The notes beneath the pieces are model-generated. The model did no database searches. It saw nothing but the letters and a program-made list of their open reading frames with translations, and was not told the origin of the DNA. A program made the translations under genes and the position numbers. Positions 17,824 to 26,826 of a DNA stretch of 64,000 nt are shown one piece after another (position 1 is the first letter of the stretch; every line of letters starts with the position of its first letter). Source of the stretch: DAOUJI01 sp965237875 (GTDB lineage: Bacteria > Chloroflexota > Dehalococcoidia > Lucifugimonadales > JAGWBF01); contig CBDEGP010000001.1 of the NCBI GenBank assembly GCA_965237875.1, forward strand, positions 992,001-1,056,000. The letters run 5' to 3'.

Positions 17824-19050
17824 ATGCATCCAGGAGCTCTCGACGGAATCAAAGCGCTGGAGCTTTGCTCCTTCGTCGCCGGCCCCTACTGCGGCAAACT
17901 GCTTGCCGACATGGGCGCTGACGTCATTAAAGTTGAGCCGCCCGACGGAGGAGACGTTTCCCGGTCTCGCGGCCCCTTTTTCAACGGCTCCCCCGGGCAG
18001 GACAGCAGCCTGCTGTTCATCTATCTGAACAACAACAAACGGGGCATCACGCTGGACGTCACCGCCGCTAAGGGCCGGGAGATATTGCACCGGCTGTTGG
18101 GCCAGGTGGACTTGGTGATAGAGGACTTGCCTTTGGCCGAGGCGGAGGCGGCCGGAATAGATCCGGCCAGCCTGCGGGAAGAATTTCCGGCATTGGTCTG
18201 CACGTCGATAACGTCCTTTGGGCGGTCCGGCCCCTACAAAGACTACAAGGCCTACTACCTGAACAACTACCACTCCGGCGGCGACGGTTGGATGCTTCCC
18301 GGCGGCAGGCTGGCCGACCGCCTCTATCCCCACCGCGAACCCATAAAGATAGGCGGCTACATCGGCGAATACCAGGTGGGGCTGAGCGCCGCCCTGGCCA
18401 CTATGGCGGCAATGCTGGGCCGCACGATTGACGGCGAGGGCCGGCACGTGGACGTATCGGCCCAGGAGACCCTTATCAACCTCAACGCCGCCGACTTTTG
18501 CCAGTGGCCCGACCGGGGCTATATGGAAGACCGCCGCCACCGTCACCTGTACCACTACGTCGGCGGCCTCTACAAGTGCAAAGACGGCTATTGGGAGATG
18601 CTCCTGCCGGCCCAGCGCCAGTGGGAAGGGCTGCTCCGGGTCATGGGAGACCCGGAGTGGGCCAAGGACGAGAAGTACGCCGACCACGATTCCCGCATTG
18701 CCCGGCGCTTCGAGATTGACGACCTGGTGGAAGAGTGGGCCATGAACCACACCCGGGACGAGATATACCATTGGCTTCAGGCGGAAGGCTGTGCCGCGGG
18801 CCCGGTCTACACGATGGAGGAGATGCTTGGCGACCCGCAGACGGACTACCGGGGATTCTACGCCGAGGCGGAGCATCCGGTGGTGGGGAACCACCGAGCG
18901 CCTTCATCGCCCGCCCTCTTCTCCGAGACGCCTTGGCTCAACAGGGGTCCCGCTCCTCAGTTGGGGCAGCACAACATGGACGTCTACGGCGGGCTGCTGG
19001 GCTACGATCCAGGGCAAATCGTCCGGCTTAAGCAGACAGGGGTTATCTGA
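17824..19050 (+). CDS. CaiB/BaiF (family III) CoA-transferase-like protein with Glu at the catalytic Asp position
   Basis: 408 residues with the standard family start (ALELCSFVAGPYCGKLLADMG), the ADVIKVE strand and the HVDVS helix region. Family III CoA-transferases form a mixed anhydride on an Asp (Asp169 in formyl-CoA transferase). Aligning by the distance to the following G-x-G-(Q/R) motif puts E182 (GGYIGEYQVG) there, while the next three paralogues have Asp. It may therefore be a non-catalytic partner, or use Glu. It lies four bases upstream of a paralogue that keeps Asp. GAGGAAG at 17806-17812 is the likely ribosome site. Confidence 0.85.
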   Translation: MHPGALDGIKALELCSFVAGPYCGKLLADMGADVIKVEPPDGGDVSRSRGPFFNGSPGQDSSLLFIYLNNNKRGITLDVTAAKGREILHRLLGQVDLVIEDLPLAEAEAAGIDPASLREEFPALVCTSITSFGRSGPYKDYKAYYLNNYHSGGDGWMLPGGRLADRLYPHREPIKIGGYIGEYQVGLSAALATMAAMLGRTIDGEGRHVDVSAQETLINLNAADFCQWPDRGYMEDRRHRHLYHYVGGLYKCKDGYWEMLLPAQRQWEGLLRVMGDPEWAKDEKYADHDSRIARRFEIDDLVEEWAMNHTRDEIYHWLQAEGCAAGPVYTMEEMLGDPQTDYRGFYAEAEHPVVGNHRAPSSPALFSETPWLNRGPAPQLGQHNMDVYGGLLGYDPGQIVRLKQTGVI

Positions 19051-19053
19051 GCC

Positions 19054-20253
19054 TTGACGAACAGCCTCCCCCTGAGAAATGTGCGCGTGGCCGATTTCAC
19101 CTGGGCCGCCGCGGGACCTTACAGTACGCTGCTGCTGGCCTCTTTGGGGGCCGAAGTGATAAAGATAGCCTCGGCCAGGGCGAGGGGCGGCTTCCCCCAA
19201 CGGCGCGCGGCCGACGTGGACCGTTACCTGAACTACGGGAAGCTGGGGCTGACCCTGAACCTACAGTCGCCCGAAGGGGCCTCCCTGGCCCGGGAGTTGA
19301 TTTCTGTCTGCGACGTGGTGATGGAAAACTTCCGGCCAGGCACCATGGAGCGTTTCGGCCTCAGCTACGCCGAGTTGTCCCGAATGAAGCCCGACCTGGT
19401 GATGGTGTCCTCATCCTCCCTGGGTTCTGAAGGCCCCTACTCCAAGTACGTGGGGTTCGCACCCATATTTGGGACGATGGGCGGCTGGTCTCACGTGACC
19501 GGGTACTCCGACGGGATACCTTCTGAGCTGCGCCTGGTGGTGGACTACACGGCCGGACAGGCTGCGGCTTACTCCGCACTGGCGGCAGTCTACCACGCCC
19601 GCACCACGGGCAAAGGCCAGTACATAGACCTGGCTTCCAGGGACGTGGCGACGGCAATGGTCGGCGAGTACGTGCTGGACGCAGAACTCAACGGGCCGGA
19701 CTCGGAGACGAACGCCAACGCCCGCACCGGGAACCGCGACCATGTCATGGCGCCTCATGGAGCGTATCGTTGCGCGGGAGAGGACGCCTGGATTACCATA
19801 GCCGTGGCGACTCAGGAGGAATGGGAAGGCTTGTGCAGGGCCGCTGGGAAAGAGATTTGGATGGCGGACGCCAGGTTCTCCGACCAGAACCTCCGATGGG
19901 AAAACCAGGACGCTTTGGACACGCTGTTGGGAGAGTGGACGGCCGTCTATGACCCATTCGACCTCATGGCCATGCTCCAGCGTGAAGGAGTGGCTGCCGC
20001 CCCTTCATACAGCGCCAAGGACCTGTTCGAGGACCCGCATCTAAAAGCGCGGGAATTCTCCCAGAAGATAACCGACAATGACGGCGACGAATACACGGTA
20101 ATCAGGGCGCCCTATGTGCTGGATGGGAAGAGGCCCAGGGCCTCCCGACATGCACCCTTCCCAGGTGAGGACAACAGGCCCATACTGGAAGGGCTGCTGG
20201 GCATCCCATCCGACGAGGTGGACCGCCTGATGGAAGCAGGGGCGGTTAGCTAG
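19054..20253 (+). CDS. CaiB/BaiF (family III) CoA-transferase
   Basis: 399 residues. Conserved segments are VRVADFTWAAAGPYSTLLLASLGAE in two overlapping parts (residues about 10-34), AEVIKIAS, and a D164-containing VVDYTAGQAAA segment where D164 aligns with the catalytic Asp of formyl-CoA transferase. It should transfer CoA between carboxylic acids in the cytoplasm; the substrates are unknown. The start is a TTG at 19054, four bases after the previous stop, which suggests coupled translation and possibly a heteromer with the preceding Glu-bearing paralogue. Confidence 0.9.
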   Translation: MTNSLPLRNVRVADFTWAAAGPYSTLLLASLGAEVIKIASARARGGFPQRRAADVDRYLNYGKLGLTLNLQSPEGASLARELISVCDVVMENFRPGTMERFGLSYAELSRMKPDLVMVSSSSLGSEGPYSKYVGFAPIFGTMGGWSHVTGYSDGIPSELRLVVDYTAGQAAAYSALAAVYHARTTGKGQYIDLASRDVATAMVGEYVLDAELNGPDSETNANARTGNRDHVMAPHGAYRCAGEDAWITIAVATQEEWEGLCRAAGKEIWMADARFSDQNLRWENQDALDTLLGEWTAVYDPFDLMAMLQREGVAAAPSYSAKDLFEDPHLKAREFSQKITDNDGDEYTVIRAPYVLDGKRPRASRHAPFPGEDNRPILEGLLGIPSDEVDRLMEAGAVS

Positions 20254-20271
20254 AACCGGAGGCGGATACAA

Positions 20272-21423
20272 ATGGCGACTTCAGACCAGGGCTCATACGG
20301 GCATATAACCCAAGAGGGCATCGACAGGATAAAGTCACGGCTTGGAGTCTACTACCACGGCATCAGGCACGTGGGGGAGATAACAGCCGACGCCATTCGG
20401 ACCTACGCCACGGGCATGGGGGAACGGAACCCTCTCTACTGCGACGAGGAGTACGGCAAGACCACAAGCTACGGCTCCGTGATAGGCAGTCCGCTTTTCT
20501 TGTGGACTGTGCGGGCCCCCACCGCGACGAACCTGGGGGGTTTCCCCGGCGTCCATAGCTTCTACGGCGGTTCGGAGTGGGAGCATTGCCAGCCTGTTCG
20601 GCCCGGCGACATAATCAGCGCTTCCTACCGTCCCTACGACGTTGTGGAGAAGTCCAGCCAGTACGCCGGCCACATGGCTATACAATACGCCCAGACCCTC
20701 TACGTGAACCAGCACGGACAGGCGGTGGCTACGGCCAAGGCATGGAGCATCCGCACCGAGCGGCAAGCCGCCCGGGAACGGGACCGGTTCAAGGGAGTGG
20801 AAAAGCCAAAATACACGGAAGAAGAGCTGCAGACCATCTGGGACGCCTACCGGAATGAGGAGATAAGAGGCTCGGAGCCCCGCTACTGGGAGGACGTACA
20901 AGAAGGAGAGAAGTTTCCTGGGATAGTGCGCGGGCCGTTGAGGGTGGTGGAGATAATTTTCGGAGCGGGCCGGTTCGACGCCTTCAACACGGGCATAGGG
21001 GCCAGCCCCGGGGGCAACCATTACTACCGCTGGAGCGCCTTCCGCAAGCACAGCGCCTTTGCCGAACCGGACCCTGAGACCGGTGTGCCCGACCATCCCC
21101 ACCGCGGCCATTGGGAAGACACGATGGCCAAGATTATCGCCCTGCCTGGCATATACGACCTGGGGCCGCAGAGAGGTTCGTGGCTGGGGCAGGTGGTCAC
21201 CAACTGGATGAGCGACCACGCCTATGTCCGCAAGTATTACCATGACCTGCGCCGCTTCAACATCGAGGGAGACACAACCTGGATCGACGGGGAAGTAGTG
21301 CGCAAGTGGATAGAAGGCGGCGTACACTTGATAGAGACCCGGAGCTCCTGTCAGAACCAACGAGGAGAGCCGACCGGCAATTGCCGCATGGAGGTTGTGC
21401 TGCCTTCCAAGGGAATCCAATAA
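20272..21423 (+). CDS. MaoC-like double hot-dog acyl-CoA hydratase/dehydratase family protein
   Basis: 383 residues made of two hot-dog-like halves with a charged linker near 175-215. The N-terminal half has ERNPLYCDEEYG (51-62), the counterpart of the hydratase motif DxNPLHxDxxxA, but with Glu for Asp and Tyr for His. The C-terminal half has the VTNWMSDHAYV and GDTTWIDGEV segments typical of the MaoC/FAS1-like dehydratase group. It probably hydrates or dehydrates a CoA thioester made by the flanking CoA-transferases; the changed motif makes the chemistry uncertain. The GGAGGCGG ribosome site is just upstream. Confidence 0.85.
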   Translation: MATSDQGSYGHITQEGIDRIKSRLGVYYHGIRHVGEITADAIRTYATGMGERNPLYCDEEYGKTTSYGSVIGSPLFLWTVRAPTATNLGGFPGVHSFYGGSEWEHCQPVRPGDIISASYRPYDVVEKSSQYAGHMAIQYAQTLYVNQHGQAVATAKAWSIRTERQAARERDRFKGVEKPKYTEEELQTIWDAYRNEEIRGSEPRYWEDVQEGEKFPGIVRGPLRVVEIIFGAGRFDAFNTGIGASPGGNHYYRWSAFRKHSAFAEPDPETGVPDHPHRGHWEDTMAKIIALPGIYDLGPQRGSWLGQVVTNWMSDHAYVRKYYHDLRRFNIEGDTTWIDGEVVRKWIEGGVHLIETRSSCQNQRGEPTGNCRMEVVLPSKGIQ

Positions 21424-21465
21424 GAAAACAAGCCTAGAACCGCTTGAACTGAAGGAAGACTGTCA

Positions 21466-22635
21466 ATGCCTGAGAACCTTTACCCGGACCTGACCGACGA
21501 CGCCCTAGAAGAGGCCAGGAAGCTGATAGGCGTGGAGCTTCGGCGGAAACCGCGATGGACGGAAGCCGGCAAGGAGATGATCATCCGGTTCGGCCTTTCC
21601 ATCGGCAGCCGCAACCCCCTGTACATGTCGGAGGAGCTGGTTTCCACCAACCTTTTCGGCAGCCTCCAGTCCCACCCTTCCAGCCTCCACTGCTTCGACG
21701 ACACGTTCGTGGCTCCCAAGCTGCCGGGGATTCAGTCCATCTACGGCGGCGCCGACTGGGAGTTCTACAGGCCCATCATCGTCCACGACAGGATAAAGGC
21801 CACGGCAAGACTGCTGGATGTCCAGAAGAAGACCGGAGAGTTCTGCGGCCCTATGGCGGTCCAGACGGGAGAGGTGGTCTACACCAACCAGGACGCCGAG
21901 ACCGTCGCCAAGGCCACTGTCTACATGCTGCGGGCGCCAAGGAATCCCGCCAGGGAACAGGGCAAGTACATGAGCATCGGCCGCTATCGCTATACTCCCG
22001 ATGACTTGGAAGCCATCGACAAGGCTTATGAAGAAGAAGAGATAAGGGGAGACGTGCCCCGGTACTGGGAGGAAGTCCAGCAGGGAGACCCGATTTCCAC
22101 CGTAGTCAAGGGGCCGCTTTCCAGCGATGACATGCTCAACTTCGTGGACATGGTCCGCGGGACGATAAGCTTCGGGTACTTCCTGGACCATTGGCGTCGT
22201 CATCCCGCCGACGTTTACTGGGACCCGACGACGGGCATGCCCGACTCTTGGGACGCGTCTCTCATCAAGGACAGCGTGGCGCAGGAGTTCGGTTTCCCCT
22301 TCGCCCATGACGCGGGAATCCAGAGGGTGTGTTGGATCGAAAACATGGTCACCAACTGGATGGGCAACCTGGGTTTTCTCAAAGCGCTCAACGTCCGGCT
22401 CACCCGGCCAAACTTCATCTATGACACCACCTGGTGCAAGGGCAAGGTGACCGGCAAGGCCATGGTGGACGGCTCACCCCTGGTTGACCTGGAGGTGTGG
22501 TGCGAGAACCAGTGGGGCGAAATAACGGCCTCCGGCTCCGCCAAGGCAGCGCTGGTGTCCCGTGAGGTGGACCTGGCCCCTGACTTCGTGCGGTTCGACC
22601 AGTTCACGCTGCCGGGAGCGCAGGCGCGGTCCTGA
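21466..22635 (+). CDS. MaoC-like double hot-dog protein, paralogue of the preceding gene
   Basis: 389 residues, co-linear with the previous protein over its whole length (shared YGGxxWE, EEIRGxxPRYWE, VTNWM and TTW segments), so the pair arose by duplication. The N-terminal motif reads SRNPLYMSEE (48-57), with Ser at the canonical Asp position and Tyr for His. Two such subunits side by side could form a heteromeric hydratase. Its stop codon overlaps the next CoA-transferase start (TGATG at 22633-22637). Confidence 0.85.
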   Translation: MPENLYPDLTDDALEEARKLIGVELRRKPRWTEAGKEMIIRFGLSIGSRNPLYMSEELVSTNLFGSLQSHPSSLHCFDDTFVAPKLPGIQSIYGGADWEFYRPIIVHDRIKATARLLDVQKKTGEFCGPMAVQTGEVVYTNQDAETVAKATVYMLRAPRNPAREQGKYMSIGRYRYTPDDLEAIDKAYEEEEIRGDVPRYWEEVQQGDPISTVVKGPLSSDDMLNFVDMVRGTISFGYFLDHWRRHPADVYWDPTTGMPDSWDASLIKDSVAQEFGFPFAHDAGIQRVCWIENMVTNWMGNLGFLKALNVRLTRPNFIYDTTWCKGKVTGKAMVDGSPLVDLEVWCENQWGEITASGSAKAALVSREVDLAPDFVRFDQFTLPGAQARS

Positions 22636-23849
22636 TGTCCACGGGGAGTCTATCCGGCCTGAATGTCGTGGAGTTGGGAGACTACATCTCCGCTCCCTTT
22701 GCCGCAAGGGTCCTGGGAGACCTTGGCGCCGAGGTCATCAAGGTCGAGGGCCCAAGGGGAGATTCTTCCAGGAGACAGGGCCCCTTCCCTATGGACGTTC
22801 CCAACCTCGAGGCCAGCGGCCTCTACCTTTTCCTGAACACGGGGAAGCTGGGTATAACCCTGGACGTTGAGACCCCTACGGGAAGGGAGTTGTTCCTCAA
22901 GCTTCTGGGAGACGCCGACATCTTGGTCGAGGGCTCCGGCCCCGGCAAGCTGGAGTCGCTGGGACTGGACTACGCAAGCCTGCATGAGCGCTTCCCCAGG
23001 CTGATCTATACCTCGGTCACGCCCTACGGACGCACCGGCCCCATGAAGGAATACGCCGGCCAGGACATAAACATACAGGCCGCCGGGGGAATCAGCATCG
23101 GAATCGGGATGCCCGACCGTCATCCTCTGGCCATACCCTACTCCCAGTCTGACTACATGGGCGGGCTTGCGGCCGTATTGGCCACCCTGATCGCGCTGTC
23201 ATCCAGGGACGCATCAGGCAAAGGCCAATGGGTGGACGTGGGTTCCGTCCAGGCGCTCGGCTCGCTTATTTCCTTCGTATACTTCCTGCCGAATTTCATC
23301 TACAGAGGCGTGGCAGGCACACGCAAGGGACGCCGCGGCGGTGAAGCCTACTTCCCCAACACCATCATGGAATGCAAGGACGGGTTCGTCTGCCTCTACC
23401 CCCTCAGGATCGAGCAGTACTTCAACTTCCTGAAGCTCATCGGAGACCCCGAGTGGCAGCAGGAGGAGAGGTATAGGAACCGCAGGGCCATGGCAGAGGA
23501 GTATCCCGACGAGTCCGAGGCGTTGATAGCGCCCTGGTTCAAAGAACGAACCAAACAGGAGATATTCGAGCTTTGCATGGAGGCCAAAGTTCCCTGCGCC
23601 CCGGTGCGCACCATCGAAGACGTAGCCCAGGATGAGCATCTGAACGCACGGGGCTATTTCGTGGACGTGGAGCATCCAACGGCGGGGAAGCTCAGGCACC
23701 CGGGGTCGCCCTTCCGGTTGTCCGAGACACCTGGAAATATAGGAGGCCCCGCCCCAACCCTGGGGCAGCACAACGAGGAAATACTGTGCGGCCGCCTGGG
23801 AGTCGATAAAGCTCGACTTGGCAGGCTCCGCATGGCGGGAGTGGTCTAA
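22635..23849 (+). CDS. CaiB/BaiF (family III) CoA-transferase
   Basis: 404 residues with LNVVELGDYISAPFAARVLG at the N-terminus, AEVIKVEGPRGD, and the catalytic Asp candidate D173 (YSQSDYMGGLAA). The ATG at 22635 overlaps the stop of the preceding hydratase gene by one base, which ties it to that operon and suggests it acts on the same CoA thioester. Confidence 0.9.
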   Translation: MSTGSLSGLNVVELGDYISAPFAARVLGDLGAEVIKVEGPRGDSSRRQGPFPMDVPNLEASGLYLFLNTGKLGITLDVETPTGRELFLKLLGDADILVEGSGPGKLESLGLDYASLHERFPRLIYTSVTPYGRTGPMKEYAGQDINIQAAGGISIGIGMPDRHPLAIPYSQSDYMGGLAAVLATLIALSSRDASGKGQWVDVGSVQALGSLISFVYFLPNFIYRGVAGTRKGRRGGEAYFPNTIMECKDGFVCLYPLRIEQYFNFLKLIGDPEWQQEERYRNRRAMAEEYPDESEALIAPWFKERTKQEIFELCMEAKVPCAPVRTIEDVAQDEHLNARGYFVDVEHPTAGKLRHPGSPFRLSETPGNIGGPAPTLGQHNEEILCGRLGVDKARLGRLRMAGVV

Positions 23850-23853
23850 CGCC

Positions 23854-25134
23854 ATGCAGGCCCCTTCGGCTAGCTCAGGGCAGGCTCTGGCGGGATACCG
23901 AGTCATCGACCTGGGGAACGTCCTTGCCGGGCCTCTGGTCACCCAGTTTCTCGCAGACATGGGTGCTGAGGTGATCAAGGTGGAGACCAGGACGCGTCTG
24001 GACGGCACCAGAAGGGGGCGCCCTATAGTGGGAGAGGACATTGCAGGAGGGGACAGAGGCCAGTGGCCCGAGCTCCAGCCCCTGTTTCACTGCATCAACC
24101 GCAACAAGATGGGTATAACCGTGGACTTGAGGAAGCCTGAAGGCGTAGCCGTGGTGCATGACCTGGCCCGCATCAGCGACGTGGTCTTGAACAACAACGC
24201 ACCCGGTGTCATGGACAGACTTGGCGTAGGGCACGAGGCTCTGAAGGCCGTCAACCCCGACATCATCACCGTCTCAATGCCGGGAGTCGGCGAGGAAGGC
24301 CCGCTGCGCCACGTGCTGGCGTACGCGTCCATCACCTCAGCCTTGTCGGGGCTTATGGGACTCATAGGATACGCCCCGGACAGCGACGGAGCAGGTCCCG
24401 ACGGACTGCTCTCCGGCCAGATTCAGGGCGCTTGGGGCGATGTGGTCGCATCCCTGAGCGCGGCAATCGGCCTCATGGCAGCAATCCATCACCGCAGGAA
24501 CACGGGACAGGGCCAGCGCCTGGAACTGGCCCAACTTGAGGCGGCAGTGAGCCTTCTGGGTGAGGCCTTCATGGACTACGACATGAACGGCCGCAGCCGG
24601 ACCAACCTGGACGCCGGACATGCGGTGATGGCGCCCCACGGCAACTATCCTTGCGCCGGCGACGACCGGTGGGTGTCGATTGCCGTAAAGGACCAGGAGG
24701 AATGGCTGCGTTTCTGTGAAGCTTTGGGCGACCCTGACTGGACCAGGGAACGGAGGTTTGCCGACCATTACTCAAGGCTGGAGCATGTGCACGACCTGGA
24801 CCGCATGGTGGGTGAGTGGACGGCCCGGAGAACGCCTGAAGAGGTCACTGAGGTCCTTCAGAGCCACGGCGTGGCGGCCATGACGGTGATGAATATCGAA
24901 GACCAGTTTTCCGACCCCCAAAGCCATGAGCGGGGCGTGTTCGTGGAGATGGACCACCCCATGGTTGGGGCGGAGTGGATACCGGGCATCCCCTGGAAAC
25001 TGAGCGACACACCCGGAGAAGTGCGTCATCGCGCGCCCTTTCTCGGTGAACATAACGAGCATGTGCTCAAGGAGCTTCTTGGATACTCTGAAGAGAAGCG
25101 CCTGGAGCTTTTGGAGGGGGACGTTCTGGAGTAA
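23854..25134 (+). CDS. CaiB/BaiF (family III) CoA-transferase with repeat-derived N-terminus
   Basis: 426 residues. The family part starts at about residue 14 (GYRVIDLGNVLAGPLVTQFL) and has AEVIKVE and the catalytic Asp candidate D196 (GAWGDVVASLSAA). The first dozen residues (MQAPSASSGQAL) come from a dispersed repeat of the CTTCG-nn-AAGCTCAGG type, so the start codon and N-terminus were apparently supplied by that element. An earlier in-frame start (23818) lies inside the preceding gene and is not used. Four bases separate it from that gene. Confidence 0.88.
   Translation: MQAPSASSGQALAGYRVIDLGNVLAGPLVTQFLADMGAEVIKVETRTRLDGTRRGRPIVGEDIAGGDRGQWPELQPLFHCINRNKMGITVDLRKPEGVAVVHDLARISDVVLNNNAPGVMDRLGVGHEALKAVNPDIITVSMPGVGEEGPLRHVLAYASITSALSGLMGLIGYAPDSDGAGPDGLLSGQIQGAWGDVVASLSAAIGLMAAIHHRRNTGQGQRLELAQLEAAVSLLGEAFMDYDMNGRSRTNLDAGHAVMAPHGNYPCAGDDRWVSIAVKDQEEWLRFCEALGDPDWTRERRFADHYSRLEHVHDLDRMVGEWTARRTPEEVTEVLQSHGVAAMTVMNIEDQFSDPQSHERGVFVEMDHPMVGAEWIPGIPWKLSDTPGEVRHRAPFLGEHNEHVLKELLGYSEEKRLELLEGDVLE
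23862..23887 (+). repeat. Dispersed CCTTCG...GCTCAGGGCAGGCTC repeat inside a coding start
   Basis: CCCTTCGGCTAGCTCAGGGC is followed by AGGCTC. Relatives of this unit occur in reverse at about 38178-38203 and 41053-41075, and partly at 35577-35589. Here it forms codons 3-12 of a CoA-transferase. Confidence 0.75.
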
Positions 25135-25151
25135 TGAGGCCCCCTGCCCTG

Positions 25152-25160
25152 TGCTATAAT
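25152..25160 (+). promoter_or_regulatory. Extended -10 promoter for the EthD-family gene
   Basis: TGC-TATAAT at 25152-25160 lies 18 bases after the preceding stop codon and about 42 bases before the next ATG. No clear -35 is visible. The same TGCTATAAT core appears at 8989-8997. Confidence 0.6.
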
Positions 25161-25201
25161 TTGCCGGGCCCAAGCGCCGGAAACCTCATGAGGAGAACGA
25201 G

Positions 25202-25516
25202 ATGATCCGCGTCACAATGCTTTTCCCCAACGACGAAGGTTCGAGTTTTGACCACGAATACTACATGAACAACCATATTCCCATGGTCAAAGGACTGCTG
25301 GAGTCTCTGGGACTGGTCGAGATGAACGTGGACAAGGGCATCTCCGACACCGACCCCAACGCCCCGCCCCGGTTCCACGTCATCGCCGGAATAGTCTTCA
25401 ACACTGTCGAGGACGTACACAACGCATTCATCTCGGCGGCCCGCGAGATTCTGGGAGACACCAAGAACTACACCGACGTCAAGCCGGCCTTCCAAATCAG
25501 CGAGGTCGTACTCTAG
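25202..25516 (+). CDS. EthD-domain protein (dimeric alpha/beta barrel)
   Basis: 104 residues, with the family pattern: an N-terminal beta strand IRVTMLFPN, then FDHEYYMNNHIPMVKGLL, where the H(I/M)P motif is typical of EthD/REDY proteins, and a second strand VIAGIVFNTVEDV. EthD proteins are small ferredoxin-like barrels associated with ring or ether degradation; some only bind ligands. AGGAGAA sits a few bases before the ATG. It has its own promoter and follows the CoA-transferase island, so a supporting role in that pathway is possible. Confidence 0.85.
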   Translation: MIRVTMLFPNDEGSSFDHEYYMNNHIPMVKGLLESLGLVEMNVDKGISDTDPNAPPRFHVIAGIVFNTVEDVHNAFISAAREILGDTKNYTDVKPAFQISEVVL

Positions 25517-25536
25517 GGCCGGGCTCTCGGAACGTC

Positions 25537-26826
25537 ATGGCGGAAGTGCGCCCCTTTCGGGGCCTGAGATACAACCCGGACATCGTCGGAAGTCTGTCGG
25601 GCATAATCGCGCCCCCTTTTGACACCATCTCTCCCGAGCTTCAAGAGTCCCTGTACAGCCGGAGTCCCCACAACGTCGTGCGTTTGGAGGCGGGGAAGAG
25701 GCTCCCCACCGACACCCAGTCCGACAATCGCTACACGCGCACCGCAAGCCTGCTGAAAGAGTGGGTCCACGGCAGTCTCTTGCAGCGGGAGTCATCCCCC
25801 AGCTTTTACCTTGTGCGGCACGGGTTCCACATAGGGGGCAGGCGAACGTTGAGGTTCGAGCTGATGGCCGCTGTGCGTCTGGCTGAATACGACGAGCGCG
25901 TGGTGCTGCCCCACGAATACACACGCGACGCCGATAAAGAGGACAGGCTGGCGTTGATTTCCGCCGCACGGACCAACATAAGCCCCATCATGTGCCTGTA
26001 CCGGGACCCGTCGGGCGAGGTTCCGTCCATTTTGGCGGACGCGTCGGCGAAAGAACCCCTGGCGGAGTTCACCGACGCCGGAGGCCAGGACTACGCCATG
26101 TGGCGATTGGACAGCCCCGGGGACATAGGGAGAATCCAGGGCGCCCTATCCGACCGGCCCCTTTATATTGCCGACGGGCACCACAGGTACGAGACCGCGT
26201 TGAACTACCGGCGGGCCATGTCCGAGGAGTCCGGAGGTTCCCCTCCGGCCCCCTGGGACTTCGTGATGATGGGCCTCATAGACTTTGACGATCCAGGGCT
26301 CTGTGTCCTCCCATACCACAGGACGGTGGGGGGCCTGGACCAAGACGGCCTGGAACGAATTCGGGAAAAGTTAAGAGATGCCTTCGAATGGCTGCCGGTG
26401 GATGGCGGCCTGGGTTTGGAGGGATTGGAAGCGGAAGTAGCCGAGTCGGGCAAGGGCCGCCTGGCGGTGGGGCTATTCGATCCCACGGAAACCGGTAACA
26501 GCCTGCTTACGTTCAGGAACACGGTTCACCCGGTAGCCCGGGGGCCGCTGGCCCAATCCGAGGCGTGGATACTGGAGCGGCATGTTTTGAGTCCGCTTTT
26601 GGGGGAGGCGCTGGGCGAGCACGTGGAGTACGTTCACGACGTAGAGGAGATGGAACGGATGGCGAGGGGAGGCGGCTGTCAGATGGGGTTCCTGCTGAAA
26701 CCCTTTCCGTTGGACCTGTTCGAGACCATCATGGACCAGGGGCTGAGGCTGCCTCCAAAGTCTACGTTCTTCTTTCCCAAGCTGGCTACCGGCCTGGTGA
26801 TGAACCCCTTGGACGACGCCCTCTAG
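25537..26826 (+). CDS. DUF1015 family protein
   Basis: 429 residues matching the DUF1015 pattern: RPFRGLRYNP at the start, IIAPPFDTI, HEYTRDADKEDRL, and the central IADGHHRYETALNYR motif with its paired histidines. The molecular function of DUF1015 is not established; its conserved His/Asp/Arg residues suggest an enzyme. It lies 20 bases after the EthD gene. Its stop codon overlaps that of the opposite-strand gene within a shared CTAG (26823-26826). Confidence 0.88.
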   Translation: MAEVRPFRGLRYNPDIVGSLSGIIAPPFDTISPELQESLYSRSPHNVVRLEAGKRLPTDTQSDNRYTRTASLLKEWVHGSLLQRESSPSFYLVRHGFHIGGRRTLRFELMAAVRLAEYDERVVLPHEYTRDADKEDRLALISAARTNISPIMCLYRDPSGEVPSILADASAKEPLAEFTDAGGQDYAMWRLDSPGDIGRIQGALSDRPLYIADGHHRYETALNYRRAMSEESGGSPPAPWDFVMMGLIDFDDPGLCVLPYHRTVGGLDQDGLERIREKLRDAFEWLPVDGGLGLEGLEAEVAESGKGRLAVGLFDPTETGNSLLTFRNTVHPVARGPLAQSEAWILERHVLSPLLGEALGEHVEYVHDVEEMERMARGGGCQMGFLLKPFPLDLFETIMDQGLRLPPKSTFFFPKLATGLVMNPLDDAL

